Source: Pengzhenrongella frigida (GTDB lineage: Bacteria > Actinomycetota > Actinomycetes > Actinomycetales > Cellulomonadaceae). Taken from it: a stretch of 64,000 nt of DNA. Shown piece after piece: positions 1-10,231 of this stretch; positions within the stretch are counted from its first letter, which is position 1, and every line of letters starts with the position of its first letter. A model generated the notes under the pieces. The model was not told the DNA's origin and ran no database searches. It worked only from the letters and a program-made list of their open reading frames with translations. Both the position numbers and the translations under genes were made by a program. The stretch covers positions 89,337 through 153,336 of the forward strand of contig NZ_SDWW01000002.1 of the NCBI RefSeq assembly GCF_004168625.1, read 5' to 3'.

Positions 1-486
1 GCGGTGGGCCTGCCGCCCGGCTCGTACCGGACCCCGGCCCGGGTCGAGACGTTCGGGCAGGTGCGCAGCGGTGCGGGTGACGACCAGGTGCCCGGCCGCC
101 CCGGTCCGCTCGAGGGCACGACCCTCGACCTCGGCGGACTGCTGTTCGCCGGCGCGCCCCTCGCGGTCCTGTACGCCCCAGGTCACACGGCCGGCGCGTC
201 GTTGTTCCTGTTCGACGGCGTCCCGGCCTCGGCCGACGGGTTCTCGTTCGTCCCGGGGGAGGAGTCCCTGCTCACCGGTGCCACCCGGACCGCTCTGACC
301 GGTGACGTGCTCTTCGCCGGCTCGATCGGACGCACGGACCTGCCGGGCGGGGACAACCCGTCGATGGGCCACACCCTGGGTGAGCTCGTGGCCGCGATCG
401 ACCCCGCGACGCTGCTGCTGCCGGGGCACGGACCGGCGACCCGGATGGACCTGGAACTGAGGCGGAACCCCTACCTGGCAGGATGA
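1..486 (+). CDS. MBL-fold metallo-hydrolase (glyoxalase II-like), C-terminal part
   Basis: This is the 3' part of a gene that begins before the window; the reading frame is open from the first base. The about 161 visible residues carry the second half of a metallo-beta-lactamase fold: a PGHTAG motif (metal-ligand His), then TGDVLFAGSIGRTD (bridging Asp), then LPGHGPATRM near the end (last metal His). These are typical of small Zn hydrolases of the glyoxalase II/YcbL type. The N-terminal HxHxDH signature would lie upstream and is not visible. The stop is six bases before the hisS start, so the two are probably co-transcribed, an order common in actinobacteria. The substrate cannot be read from the sequence. 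Confidence 0.85.
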   Translation, partial: AVGLPPGSYRTPARVETFGQVRSGAGDDQVPGRPGPLEGTTLDLGGLLFAGAPLAVLYAPGHTAGASLFLFDGVPASADGFSFVPGEESLLTGATRTALTGDVLFAGSIGRTDLPGGDNPSMGHTLGELVAAIDPATLLLPGHGPATRMDLELRRNPYLAG

Positions 487-492
487 GGCCTC

Positions 493-1920
493 ATGGCCAG
501 ACCCACCCCCCTGTCAGGTTTCCCCGAGTGGCTGCCCGCGGGTCGCACCGTCGAGCAGCACATCCTCGATGCGCTGCGGCGCACCTTCGAGCTCCACGGC
601 TTCGCCGGGATCGAGACGCGCGCGGTCGAGCCGCTCGACCAGCTGCTGCGCAAGGGTGAGACCTCGAAGGAGGTCTACGTGCTGCGCCGCTTGCAGGAGG
701 CGCCGACGGCGACCGACCCGGGGGCCTCGCCGTCGGGCACGGAACAGGGCGCCGAGAGCGACCACCAGCTCGGGCTGCACTTCGACCTGACCGTCCCGTT
801 CGCGCGGTACGTCCTGGAGAACGCCGGGCACCTCGCGTTCCCGTTCAAGCGGTACCAGATCCAGAAGGTGTGGCGCGGTGAGCGGCCCCAGGACGGGCGG
901 TTCCGCGAGTTCGTCCAGGCCGACATCGACGTCGTGGGCGCCGGAGCGCTGCCCTACCACTACGAGGTCGAGCTGCCGTTGGTGATCGCCGAGGCGCTCG
1001 GCTCGCTCGCCTCGATCGGGGTGCCGCCCGTGCGCATCCTGGTGAACAACCGCAAGGTCGCCGAGGGGTTCTACCGCGGGCTCGGCCTCGACGACATCGA
1101 CGGCGTGCTGCGGGGCATCGACAAGCTCGACAAGATCGGGCCGGTCGCGGTCGCCGCCGCCCTGGTGGCCGAGACCGGCGCCACCGCCGAGCAGGCGGCG
1201 GCCTGCCTCGAGCTCGCGGCCATCTCGGGTTCGGACTCGACCGTCGTGGACCGCGTGCGTGCGCTCGCCGAGCGGCACTCGATCACCTCCGAGCTGCTCG
1301 AGACCGGCCTCGGCGAGCTCGGCGCCCTCGTGGCCGCCGCGGCTGAGCGGGCTCCCGGCGTCGTGGTCGCCGACCTGAAGATCGCGCGTGGGCTCGACTA
1401 CTACACGGGGTCGGTCTACGAGACGGTGCTCGTCGGGCACGAGCAGCTCGGGTCGATCTGCTCGGGCGGGCGGTACGACACGCTGGCGTCCGACGGGACG
1501 ACGACGTATCCGGGCGTGGGCCTGTCGATCGGGGTCTCGCGGCTGGTGTCCCGGCTGCTCGGTGCGGACCTGGTGCGCGCGTCGCGGTCGGTGCCCAGCG
1601 CCGTCGTCGTCGCGGTGACCTCCGAGGAGACCCGCGCGGTCTCCGACCGGATCGCCGCCGCGCTGCGGGCACGCGGGATCCCGGTCGAGGTCGCCCCGAG
1701 CGCGGCCAAGTTCGGCAAGCAGATCAAGTACGCGGACCGGCGCGGGGTGCCGTTCGTGTGGTTCCCCGGCTCGGCCGCATCCGTCGCGGACGACGGCACG
1801 CCGGAGCCGGCCAAGCCCGACCAGGTCAAGGACATCCGGTCCGGCGACCAGGTCGAGGCCGACGCGGCGACCTGGGCGCCGCCCGCCGAGGACCTCTGGC
1901 CGCGGGTGCAGGCGGTCTGA
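493..1920 (+). CDS. hisS: Histidine--tRNA ligase
   Basis: Class II aminoacyl-tRNA synthetase that charges tRNA-His in the cytosol (475 residues). Visible signatures are the FDLTVPFARY segment, motif 2 (KVWRGERPQDGRFREF), the HisRS-specific RGLDYYTGSVYE histidine-binding loop, the CSGGRYD loop and motif 3 (GVGLSIGVSRLVSRL). An anticodon-binding domain follows, ending near residue 460. The protein is longer than the usual 420-430 residues, partly because of an approximately 25-residue Ala/Thr/Glu-rich insertion between YVLRRL and LGLHFDLT. The ATG start lies six bases after the upstream hydrolase stop. Nothing suggests loss of function. Confidence 0.97.
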   Translation: MARPTPLSGFPEWLPAGRTVEQHILDALRRTFELHGFAGIETRAVEPLDQLLRKGETSKEVYVLRRLQEAPTATDPGASPSGTEQGAESDHQLGLHFDLTVPFARYVLENAGHLAFPFKRYQIQKVWRGERPQDGRFREFVQADIDVVGAGALPYHYEVELPLVIAEALGSLASIGVPPVRILVNNRKVAEGFYRGLGLDDIDGVLRGIDKLDKIGPVAVAAALVAETGATAEQAAACLELAAISGSDSTVVDRVRALAERHSITSELLETGLGELGALVAAAAERAPGVVVADLKIARGLDYYTGSVYETVLVGHEQLGSICSGGRYDTLASDGTTTYPGVGLSIGVSRLVSRLLGADLVRASRSVPSAVVVAVTSEETRAVSDRIAAALRARGIPVEVAPSAAKFGKQIKYADRRGVPFVWFPGSAASVADDGTPEPAKPDQVKDIRSGDQVEADAATWAPPAEDLWPRVQAV

Positions 1921-1938
1921 GCGGGCGGAACTAGTCGA

Positions 1939-2505
1939 CTACTCGACGAGGACGACCGGGCGTTCGAAGACGAGCTCGAGCCCGTCCTCGTCGTCCCACT
2001 GTTCACCGACCTGGACGAAGCCGGCCCGCTGGACCAGCGCGAGCGAGGCAGCGTTGGTCGGGGAGATGCTCGCGCGCACGATCCGGACGTTCGCCTCGCG
2101 AGCGGCCTCGGCGAGCAGCGCCGCGACGATCCCGTGCCCGTACCCGCGGCCGCGCAGGGCGGGCACGACCGTGTAGCCGATCTCGATCGTGCCGGCGTCG
2201 GGCGGACCGTGGAAGCCGGCGTGCCCGACGACGAGGCTCGGGGCGGCGGCGTCGTCGGGCGCGACCGCGACGGCCGCCCGCACGTACCAGTGCGCGGAGT
2301 CGGGGTCGGCCTCGATCTGATGCAGCCGCCACCGCCACAGCCAGCCCTCGGTCGTGAAGAACTCCGGCATCCGGGCGCCGACGAGGTCGCTCGCCGTCGC
2401 GAGGTCGAGCCGGTACAGCGCCCGCAGGGCCAGGGCGGACAGCACGCGGAGCTCGATCGCCGGCGGCGGGCCTGCGGGGGTGGGCGGCGTTGGGTCGTCA
2501 GGCAT
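1939..2505 (-). CDS. GNAT family N-acetyltransferase
   Basis: A 188-residue acetyltransferase of the GCN5-related family, which moves an acetyl group from acetyl-CoA to an amine. The acetyl-CoA pyrophosphate loop is visible as RGRGYGHGIVAALLAEA, followed by the family's SISPTNAASLALVQRAGF segment, in which Asn and the final hydrophobic Gly-Phe are typical. This resembles RimJ/RimL-type members, but the substrate is unknown. I start it at the ATG whose complement is at 2503-2505 (protein MPDDP...). An earlier in-frame start would extend towards the divergent GMC gene and adds only low-complexity sequence. The gene is monocistronic and convergent with hisS. Confidence 0.88.
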   Translation of the reverse strand: MPDDPTPPTPAGPPPAIELRVLSALALRALYRLDLATASDLVGARMPEFFTTEGWLWRWRLHQIEADPDSAHWYVRAAVAVAPDDAAAPSLVVGHAGFHGPPDAGTIEIGYTVVPALRGRGYGHGIVAALLAEAAREANVRIVRASISPTNAASLALVQRAGFVQVGEQWDDEDGLELVFERPVVLVE

Positions 2506-2570
2506 CGCGCCATCATGCCGGGCGCGGCGTTGGGGCACCACGCCGAGGTCTGGTGTGTCAGCATGCGCGG

Positions 2571-4328
2571 ATGGTCGACGTCGCCCCGCCCCCCGAAGAC
2601 AGCCCGCGCGACTACGACGTGGTCGTCGTCGGGTCGGGATTCGGCGGGTCGGTCGCCGCGCTGCGCCTGACCGAGAAGGGCTACCGGGTGGCCGTCCTCG
2701 AGGCCGGGCGTCGGTTCGCGGACCACGAGTTCGCGTCGTCGTGGCATCTGCGCACGTTCTTGTGGGCGCCCGCGCTCGGGTGCTACGGGATCCAGCGCAT
2801 CCACCTGCTCAAGGACTCCCTGATCCTCGCCGGCGCGGGGGTGGGCGGCGGCTCGCTCGTGTACGCGAACACGCTCTACCGGCCGCTGCGGCCGTTCTTC
2901 GCCGATCCGCAATGGTCGGCGATCACCGACTGGGCCTCCGAGCTCGCCCCGCACTACGACCAGGCCGAGCGGATGCTCGGGGTCACGACGAACCCGACGA
3001 CGACGCCCGCGGACCGGTTGATGCTCACCGTGGCCGGCCAGATGGGCTGCGCAGACACGTTCAAGCCCGCCGAGGTCGGGGTGCTGTTCGGCGAGCCGGG
3101 CGTGACCGTGGCCGATCCGTTCTTCGGCGGCGCCGGACCGGTCCGGACCGGGTGCACCGAGTGCGGGGAGTGCATGACCGGGTGCCGCGTCGGGGCCAAG
3201 AACACGATGACCAAGAACTACCTCCACCTGGCCGAGCGGGCCGGTGCACGGGTCGTGCCGATGACCACGGTCACGGAGCTGGTGCCGCGGCCCGGCGGCG
3301 GGTGGACCGTCGTGTCGCGCGGCACGGGTCCGGGCGGCCGGCGCGTGCGGACGGTCTGGGGCGCCGACCAGGTGGTCGTGGCCGCCGGGACGTACGGGAC
3401 CCAGACGCTGCTGCACCGGATGCGTGCGTCGGGCCGGCTGCCCCGGCTCTCGGCGCGGCTCGGCGAGCTCACGCGCACGAACTCGGAGGCGCTGCTGGGG
3501 GCCAGTGCGCCCCGGGTCGACCCTGCGCGGGACCTCAGCCGGGGCGTGGCGATCAGCTCGTCGTTCTTCACCGACCCCACCACCCACATCGAACCGGTGC
3601 GGTACGGCAAGGGCTCCAACGCGATGGCGCTGCTGCAGACGGTCCTGACGGTCGGGGCGCCGGGTTCGGTGCGCTGGCGCGCGATCGCGGGGGAGTACGC
3701 GCGGCAGCTGCGCCGCCGACCGGTGGCGACCGTGCGGGCGCTGGTGCCGTACCGGTGGAGCGAGCGGACGACGATCGCGCTCGTGATGCAGGCGCTCGAC
3801 AACTCGCTCACGACCTCGCTCGCCGAGCAGGGCCCGCGGCTGAGCCGGTTCCTGCCCGTGCGCCTGCGTCGGCCGCGTGGCACCGGGCGGCTGACGAGCC
3901 GGCAGGGGCGGGGCGAGCCGAACCCGACCTGGATCCCGGCCGGGCACCGGGTGGCCCGCCTCATGGCGGACGAGCTCGACGGCGTGCCGGGCGGCAGCTG
4001 GGGCGACCTGGTCAACATGCCGATGACGGCGCACTTCATCGGGGGCTGCCCGATCGGCGCCACGCCCGACGACGGCGTCCTCGACCCGTACCAGCGCGTG
4101 CACGGCTACCCGACGCTGCATGTGCTCGACGGCGCCGCGATCACGGCGAACCTCGGCGTCAACCCGTCCCTGACGATCACCGCGCAGGCGGAGCGGGCCG
4201 TGTCGCTGTGGCCGAATGCCGGGGAGGCCGATCCCCGGCCCGAGCAGGGGGCGGGCTACCGGCGGCTCGTTCCCGTCCGACCGCGCCGACCCGTCGTCCC
4301 GCGCGGCGCACCGGGCGAGCTGCGCTGA
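2571..4328 (+). CDS. GMC family FAD-dependent oxidoreductase with cysteine-rich motif
   Basis: A 585-residue flavoprotein. The N-terminus carries the ADP-binding beta-alpha-beta motif VVVGSGFGGSVAALRLTEKG and then a Glu (VLEAGRRF) for the FAD ribose. Around residue 205 is TGCTECGECMTGCRVGAKNT, a CxxCxxCxxxC arrangement recalling the insert of mycobacterial ChoD-like GMC proteins. The C-terminal FAD/substrate region has HFIGGCPIGATPDDGVLDPY and a final NLGVNPSLTITAQAERA. By family knowledge it oxidises an alcohol, possibly a sterol or other hydrophobic one; the substrate is not determined. The ATG at 2571 is chosen because the flavin motif follows closely. It is divergent from the GNAT gene with a 65-base gap and ends one base before the convergent ATPase gene. 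Confidence 0.85.
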   Translation: MVDVAPPPEDSPRDYDVVVVGSGFGGSVAALRLTEKGYRVAVLEAGRRFADHEFASSWHLRTFLWAPALGCYGIQRIHLLKDSLILAGAGVGGGSLVYANTLYRPLRPFFADPQWSAITDWASELAPHYDQAERMLGVTTNPTTTPADRLMLTVAGQMGCADTFKPAEVGVLFGEPGVTVADPFFGGAGPVRTGCTECGECMTGCRVGAKNTMTKNYLHLAERAGARVVPMTTVTELVPRPGGGWTVVSRGTGPGGRRVRTVWGADQVVVAAGTYGTQTLLHRMRASGRLPRLSARLGELTRTNSEALLGASAPRVDPARDLSRGVAISSSFFTDPTTHIEPVRYGKGSNAMALLQTVLTVGAPGSVRWRAIAGEYARQLRRRPVATVRALVPYRWSERTTIALVMQALDNSLTTSLAEQGPRLSRFLPVRLRRPRGTGRLTSRQGRGEPNPTWIPAGHRVARLMADELDGVPGGSWGDLVNMPMTAHFIGGCPIGATPDDGVLDPYQRVHGYPTLHVLDGAAITANLGVNPSLTITAQAERAVSLWPNAGEADPRPEQGAGYRRLVPVRPRRPVVPRGAPGELR

Positions 4329-4329
4329 C

Positions 4330-7101
4330 TCAGGGGGTGCGTACGCCCGAGGGCGTGGTCGGCCGGGCGCGGCCCGAGCGGCGGCGGGCGATCAGCTTGC
4401 CCAGCTCCCAGCCGACCAGCAGCACGAGCGCCGGGGCCGCGCCGAGGAGCCACTGACCGCCGGTGAGCGGGGTGGTCTCGAGCAGCGGCGGCAGGAAGGC
4501 GCCCTCGGCGATCAGGACCGCCAGGACGATCTCGGCGACGGCGGTGAGGTTGAGGGTCCCGTTGTCGAACGTCTCCGTGGTCAGGATGGATGCTCGTTCG
4601 TCGCGGCTCTCGAACGCGGCGACCACGAGCATCAGGGAGAAGGCGACGAGGCCCATGGTGCGGGCGATGGACGGTTGGTCGAAGCCGCTCTCGCCGACGA
4701 CGATCAGCAGGTCGATGGCCATGGACATGAACAGCCCCGCCGCGGCGACCGTCGTGATCACCGCGGCGGACATGATCGACGACGACCGGGGCCGGGGGTG
4801 GCGCTTCATCAGCCCGGGCGTCTCCCTGTCCAGGCCCAGAGCGATCCCGACGGGCGCGGTGATGACGAAGTTGATCCACAGGATCTGGCGGGCGGTGAAG
4901 GGCTGCCCGTCGGCGATGTTGAGCAGGCTGGCCAGCAGGAAGGTCACGACGTAGGTGACGAGGGCGACCAGCATGAAGCGGATGTACTTGAGCATGTTGT
5001 CGTAGAGCTTGCGACCCTGCGACACCGCGCGCACGATCGTGGCGAAGTTGTCGTCGGTGAGGATCATGCGACCGGCGTTCTTGGCGACCTGGGTGCCGGT
5101 GCCCATCGCGATGCCGATGTCGGCGGCCTTGATGGCGGGGGCGTCGTTCACCCCGTCGCCGGTCATGGCCACCACGTCCCCGGCCTGGCGCAGGGTCTGG
5201 ACCATGAGCACCTTGTGCTCGGGGGCGACCCGTCCGACCACGCCGATGGCGTCGATGCGCTCGAGCCGTTCCGCCTCCGACATCGCCGCGAGCTCGGTCC
5301 CCAGGATCGCCTCCCCGGGGATGCCGAGCTGTCTGGCGATGGCCGCGCCGGTGACCACGTCGTCCCCGGTGACCATCCGGACGCGGATGTTGGCGTCCTG
5401 GGCGGCCCGGACGGCGTCCAGGGACTCCGGCCTCGGGGGGTCCATCATCCCGACGATCGCCGTCAGCTGCAGCCCCTGGACCATCGAGAGCAGGTCGCCG
5501 TCGGGCGTGAAGTCCTGGGGCTTGAGGTCTTTCGTCGCGGCGGCCATGATGCGCAGGCCCTTGTCGCCGAGGCGGGCCATCTCCTGGCCGGACCGGGTGT
5601 TCAGCTCGTCGCCCCACGGCACGCTCCGGCCCTTCGACAGGGCCGAGGTGGCCCGACCGATCACGGCCGGGGCCGCACCCTTGACGAAGACCCGCACGAC
5701 GGCGTTGCCCTCGTCGTCCGTCGCCTCGCAGAAGACGGCCATGAGCTTGTAGGTCGGGTCGAACGGCAGGGTCGCGAGCCGCGGGTACGCGGCCTGGGTG
5801 CCCTCGAGGTCGAGCTTGACCTTGTGGCCGAGCACGAGGAGCGCCCCCTCGGTCGGATCGCCCACGACCTTGCCGTCGACGAGCCTGGCGTCGTTGGACA
5901 GCACGAACGGCAGGATCGCCGGCTCGATCGTGTGCGAGCTCCCGGCGGTGTGGTGCACCTCGCCGTCCAGGCTGTAGCCCCGCCCGGTGATCGAGTAGCG
6001 GTCCGTCGGGTCGATCACCTCGACGACTGTGACCTGGTTCATGGTGAGGGTGCCGGTCTTGTCGGAGTTGATCGCCGACGTCGATCCGAGGGTCTCCACC
6101 GAGTCGAGGCTCTTGACGACAGCACCGTTGGCAGCCAGCTCCCGCGACCCGCTGGACAGGATCACCTGCAGCACGGTCGGCATGGCCATCGGCACCGCCG
6201 CCAGGGCCAGCGCGATGGCCGTGGTGAAGATGACCTGGGTCGACTCCCCGCGCGAGATGCCCAGGGCGAACATGATCGCGATGGTCAGCCCGGCCGCGCC
6301 CGCGATCCACAGGGTGAGCGTGTCGAGCTGCTGGGTCAGCGGGGTCTTCACGGTGGGCTCGGACTTCAGCATGCCGGAGATGCTTCCCACCGCGGTGTCG
6401 GCACCCGTGCCGGTGATGATCATGACGCCGCCGCCGTGCGTGACGGGGGTGTTCATGAACGCCATGTTCGACTGGTCGCCCAGCACCGGGTTGTCGTCGG
6501 CGATCGGGTCGGCGCTCTTCGAGGCGGGCACGCTCTCACCCGTCAGCGCGGACTCGTCGATCTGCAGCGAGGTGGCCTCGATCAGGCGGCCGTCCGCGCA
6601 CACGTCGTCGCCCGCGGCGAGCAGGACCACATCGCCGACGACGACCTGGTCGGCATCGACGGTGACCTCGGACCCGTCCCGGCGGACCCGGGCGCTGGTC
6701 TTGAGCATCGACTGCAGCGCGTTCATGGCGCTCTCGGCCTTGCCCTGCTGCCGCATCCCGCCGAGAGCGTTCAGGGCGGTGATCGCCAGCACCGCCACCC
6801 CGGTGGTGAACTGACCGATCAGGATCGAGGCGATCGCCGCCCCCACGAGGATGATCTGCATGTACGACGTGTACTGGGCGAAGAACTGGTGCCACGGTGG
6901 CGGCGCCTTCTCGGCCGGGAGCGCGTTCGGGCCGTTCCTGGCGAGCAGCTCCGCGGCCCTGGCCGCCGACAGGCCCGTGGCCGGATCGACCGCCAGCCGG
7001 TGCGCGACCTCGTCGGGCGCGAGGGCGTACCACCGCGCGCCCTGGGGGGTGGAGTCTGCCGATGCAGCCGGCGTGCCCGGAGTCACGGTCTTCTCGGTCA
7101 T
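4330..7101 (-). CDS. P-type cation-transporting ATPase (P2 type)
   Basis: A 923-residue membrane pump of the P2 (Ca2+/Na+/K+ ATPase-like) group. An N-terminal cation-ATPase domain (residues about 25-95) is followed by the first membrane helices, the actuator motif ALTGESVPAS (about 185-195), the phosphorylation site SDKTGTLTMNQ with Asp347, the hinge motif MTGDGVNDAP (about 647) and a six-helix C-terminal domain. The transported ion cannot be assigned; Ca2+, Mg2+ and Na+ are all possible for this group. A GGAGGAAAGGG ribosome binding site lies 8-20 bases upstream of the ATG. The gene stands alone, divergent from aspS and convergent with the GMC gene with no room for a terminator between them. 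Confidence 0.93.
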   Translation of the reverse strand: MTEKTVTPGTPAASADSTPQGARWYALAPDEVAHRLAVDPATGLSAARAAELLARNGPNALPAEKAPPPWHQFFAQYTSYMQIILVGAAIASILIGQFTTGVAVLAITALNALGGMRQQGKAESAMNALQSMLKTSARVRRDGSEVTVDADQVVVGDVVLLAAGDDVCADGRLIEATSLQIDESALTGESVPASKSADPIADDNPVLGDQSNMAFMNTPVTHGGGVMIITGTGADTAVGSISGMLKSEPTVKTPLTQQLDTLTLWIAGAAGLTIAIMFALGISRGESTQVIFTTAIALALAAVPMAMPTVLQVILSSGSRELAANGAVVKSLDSVETLGSTSAINSDKTGTLTMNQVTVVEVIDPTDRYSITGRGYSLDGEVHHTAGSSHTIEPAILPFVLSNDARLVDGKVVGDPTEGALLVLGHKVKLDLEGTQAAYPRLATLPFDPTYKLMAVFCEATDDEGNAVVRVFVKGAAPAVIGRATSALSKGRSVPWGDELNTRSGQEMARLGDKGLRIMAAATKDLKPQDFTPDGDLLSMVQGLQLTAIVGMMDPPRPESLDAVRAAQDANIRVRMVTGDDVVTGAAIARQLGIPGEAILGTELAAMSEAERLERIDAIGVVGRVAPEHKVLMVQTLRQAGDVVAMTGDGVNDAPAIKAADIGIAMGTGTQVAKNAGRMILTDDNFATIVRAVSQGRKLYDNMLKYIRFMLVALVTYVVTFLLASLLNIADGQPFTARQILWINFVITAPVGIALGLDRETPGLMKRHPRPRSSSIMSAAVITTVAAAGLFMSMAIDLLIVVGESGFDQPSIARTMGLVAFSLMLVVAAFESRDERASILTTETFDNGTLNLTAVAEIVLAVLIAEGAFLPPLLETTPLTGGQWLLGAAPALVLLVGWELGKLIARRRSGRARPTTPSGVRTP

Positions 7102-7385
7102 CGCACGTCCCTTTCCTCCGCGCCCGGGGGCGAGGTGTCACTGGCCCCTGTCGATGCTCTGCCGTCCCTTGCCGCGACGTCGCCACGACGTCGTGAGATG
7201 CGCAGGCGTGCGGCGTCGAGGCGGCGGGCAGGACCGACCCTTGCAACGACCCGACGGACGGCGGTAGAGGCGAACGGCCCGGTTGTCGAGCCTCGCCGCC
7301 ACCGGTCCGCCCGGGCCGGGGCGTCTGCGACTAAGATCGCCGGGGCGCTGGACCCGCGCCGACCACCCCCGGAAGGATCTCCTCC
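7102..7385. other. Divergent intergenic region between P-type ATPase and aspS
   Basis: 284 bases without a gene. It should hold both promoters. The ATPase Shine-Dalgarno (on the minus strand) is at about 7109-7120. A TAAGAT -10-like hexamer is at 7332-7337 and GGAAGGA, the aspS Shine-Dalgarno, at 7371-7377. No convincing -35 element is visible for either direction. Two copies of the palindrome CGACGTCG-like sequence sit near 7177-7195; I cannot assign a regulator. Confidence 0.5.
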
Positions 7386-9176
<1,791 letters not shown>

Positions 9177-9185
9177 CGCACACCT

Positions 9186-9270
9186 GACGCGGGCACACCC
9201 GACGCGGGGACACCCGACGCGGGGACACCCGACGCGGGGACACCCGACGCGGGGACACCCGACGCGGCCC
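9186..9270. repeat. 15-bp tandem repeat array downstream of aspS
   Basis: Unit GACGCGGGGACACCC. Four exact copies run from 9201 to 9260. A copy with one change precedes them (9186-9200), a shortened copy ends the array (9261-9270), and the degenerate remains of another overlap the aspS stop. The length is a multiple of three, so the minus strand has a repetitive open frame, but I see no gene signals there. It is likely a VNTR that varies by slippage. Confidence 0.9.
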
Positions 9271-9419
9271 GGACCGATCTCATCCGGGCCGCACCGGGCC
9301 GCACCGGGCCGCGCATCGGAGGATCCCGGTGCTGACAGCCGCGCGTGGGGCTGGTGAGTCCCGGTGATGCTGGCGGGACGCCCCAGGGGCCCCAGCAGCA
9401 CCGCGCGTCACGGGCGCGG

Positions 9420-9515
9420 CTGTCCGCACCGGGAGGTCGTCAGCTGTCCGCACCGGGAGGTCGTCAGCTATCGGCACCGGGAGGTCGGCGGCTGTCGGCA
9501 CCGGGAGGGCGGCGT
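9420..9515. repeat. 24-bp tandem repeat array, four copies
   Basis: Unit CTGTCCGCACCGGGAGGTCGTCAG. Copies at 9420-9443 and 9444-9467 are identical; those at 9468-9491 and 9492-9515 are diverged. A separate short repeat, GCACCGGGCC twice at 9291-9310, lies between this and the 15-bp array. The whole gap 9177-9542 has no gene I can support and separates the convergent aspS and FMN reductase genes. Confidence 0.88.
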
Positions 9516-9542
9516 GGAGCCGGTTGCGGGTGGCCTGGGAGG

Positions 9543-10196
9543 CTACGGGTGGCCCAGGAGGTCGGTGAAGGAGGGGGCGTCCGCGTACGGGTCTGCGGGG
9601 GCGGCGTGCGGTTGGGCTGCGGCCATCTCCGCGAGCTCGCGGCCGGCGCGCAGGATGCGGCTGTGCAGGGCGTTCCGATCGGTGCTCGCGGCCCGGGAGC
9701 CGCGGTCGGCCGGGGCATCGGCCGGGCCCGACCAGTCGTCGGTCGCAGCGAACACCGACGTGCGGGCGACGTCCGCGTGCAGGTAGGTGAACAGCGGGCG
9801 CATCGAGTACTCGAGCGCGAGCGAGTGCCGCGGCGTCCCGCCGGTCGCCCCGAGCAGCACGGGCATGCCCTCCAGGGAGTCCTTGTCCAGGATGTCGACG
9901 AACGTCTTGAAGAGCCCCGAGTAGGACGTGGTGAACACCGGCGTGACGGCGATCAGGCCGTCGGCGCCGGTCACCGCGGTCAGCAGGCCGCGCAGGTCGC
10001 CGCTGGGGAAGCCGGTGAGCAGGTTATTGATCAGCTCGTGTGCCACGTCCCGCAGCTCGAACGTCTTGACCGTGGCGGACAGCCCGCGCGCGCCGAGCTC
10101 GGCGACCGTCGCCTCCGCGAGCCGGTCGGCCAGCATGCGGGTCGACGACGGCTGCGACAGGCCCGCGGAGATCACGGCGATGGTGCGGTCACTCAT
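9543..10196 (-). CDS. NADPH-dependent FMN reductase (CE1759-like)
   Basis: A 217-residue flavodoxin-fold reductase. The N-terminal strand and phosphate-binding loop read IAVISAGLSQPSSTRMLADR. The middle has the family's VFTTSYSGLFKTFVDILD segment and LLGATGGTPRHSLALEY. It should reduce FMN with NAD(P)H and supply it to a partner. The C-terminal 40 residues are Ala/Asp/Pro-rich. It lies 35 bases downstream of the flavin-dependent monooxygenase-like gene on the same strand, which fits a two-component flavin monooxygenase operon; this pairing is known in corynebacteria. The substrate is unknown. Confidence 0.88.
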   Translation of the reverse strand: MSDRTIAVISAGLSQPSSTRMLADRLAEATVAELGARGLSATVKTFELRDVAHELINNLLTGFPSGDLRGLLTAVTGADGLIAVTPVFTTSYSGLFKTFVDILDKDSLEGMPVLLGATGGTPRHSLALEYSMRPLFTYLHADVARTSVFAATDDWSGPADAPADRGSRAASTDRNALHSRILRAGRELAEMAAAQPHAAPADPYADAPSFTDLLGHP

Positions 10197-10231
10197 GGGT
10201 TCCTCGGTTCGTCAGGGTGCGGTGGTGGGGG

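Noticed and set aside
9186..9515. Repeats as a possible CRISPR array or as a repeat-rich gene on the minus strand (open frames with ASGVP and ADDLP repeats)
   Set aside because: The units are directly adjacent with no spacers, so not CRISPR. The open frames are simply multiples of three with no ribosome binding site or conserved sequence.
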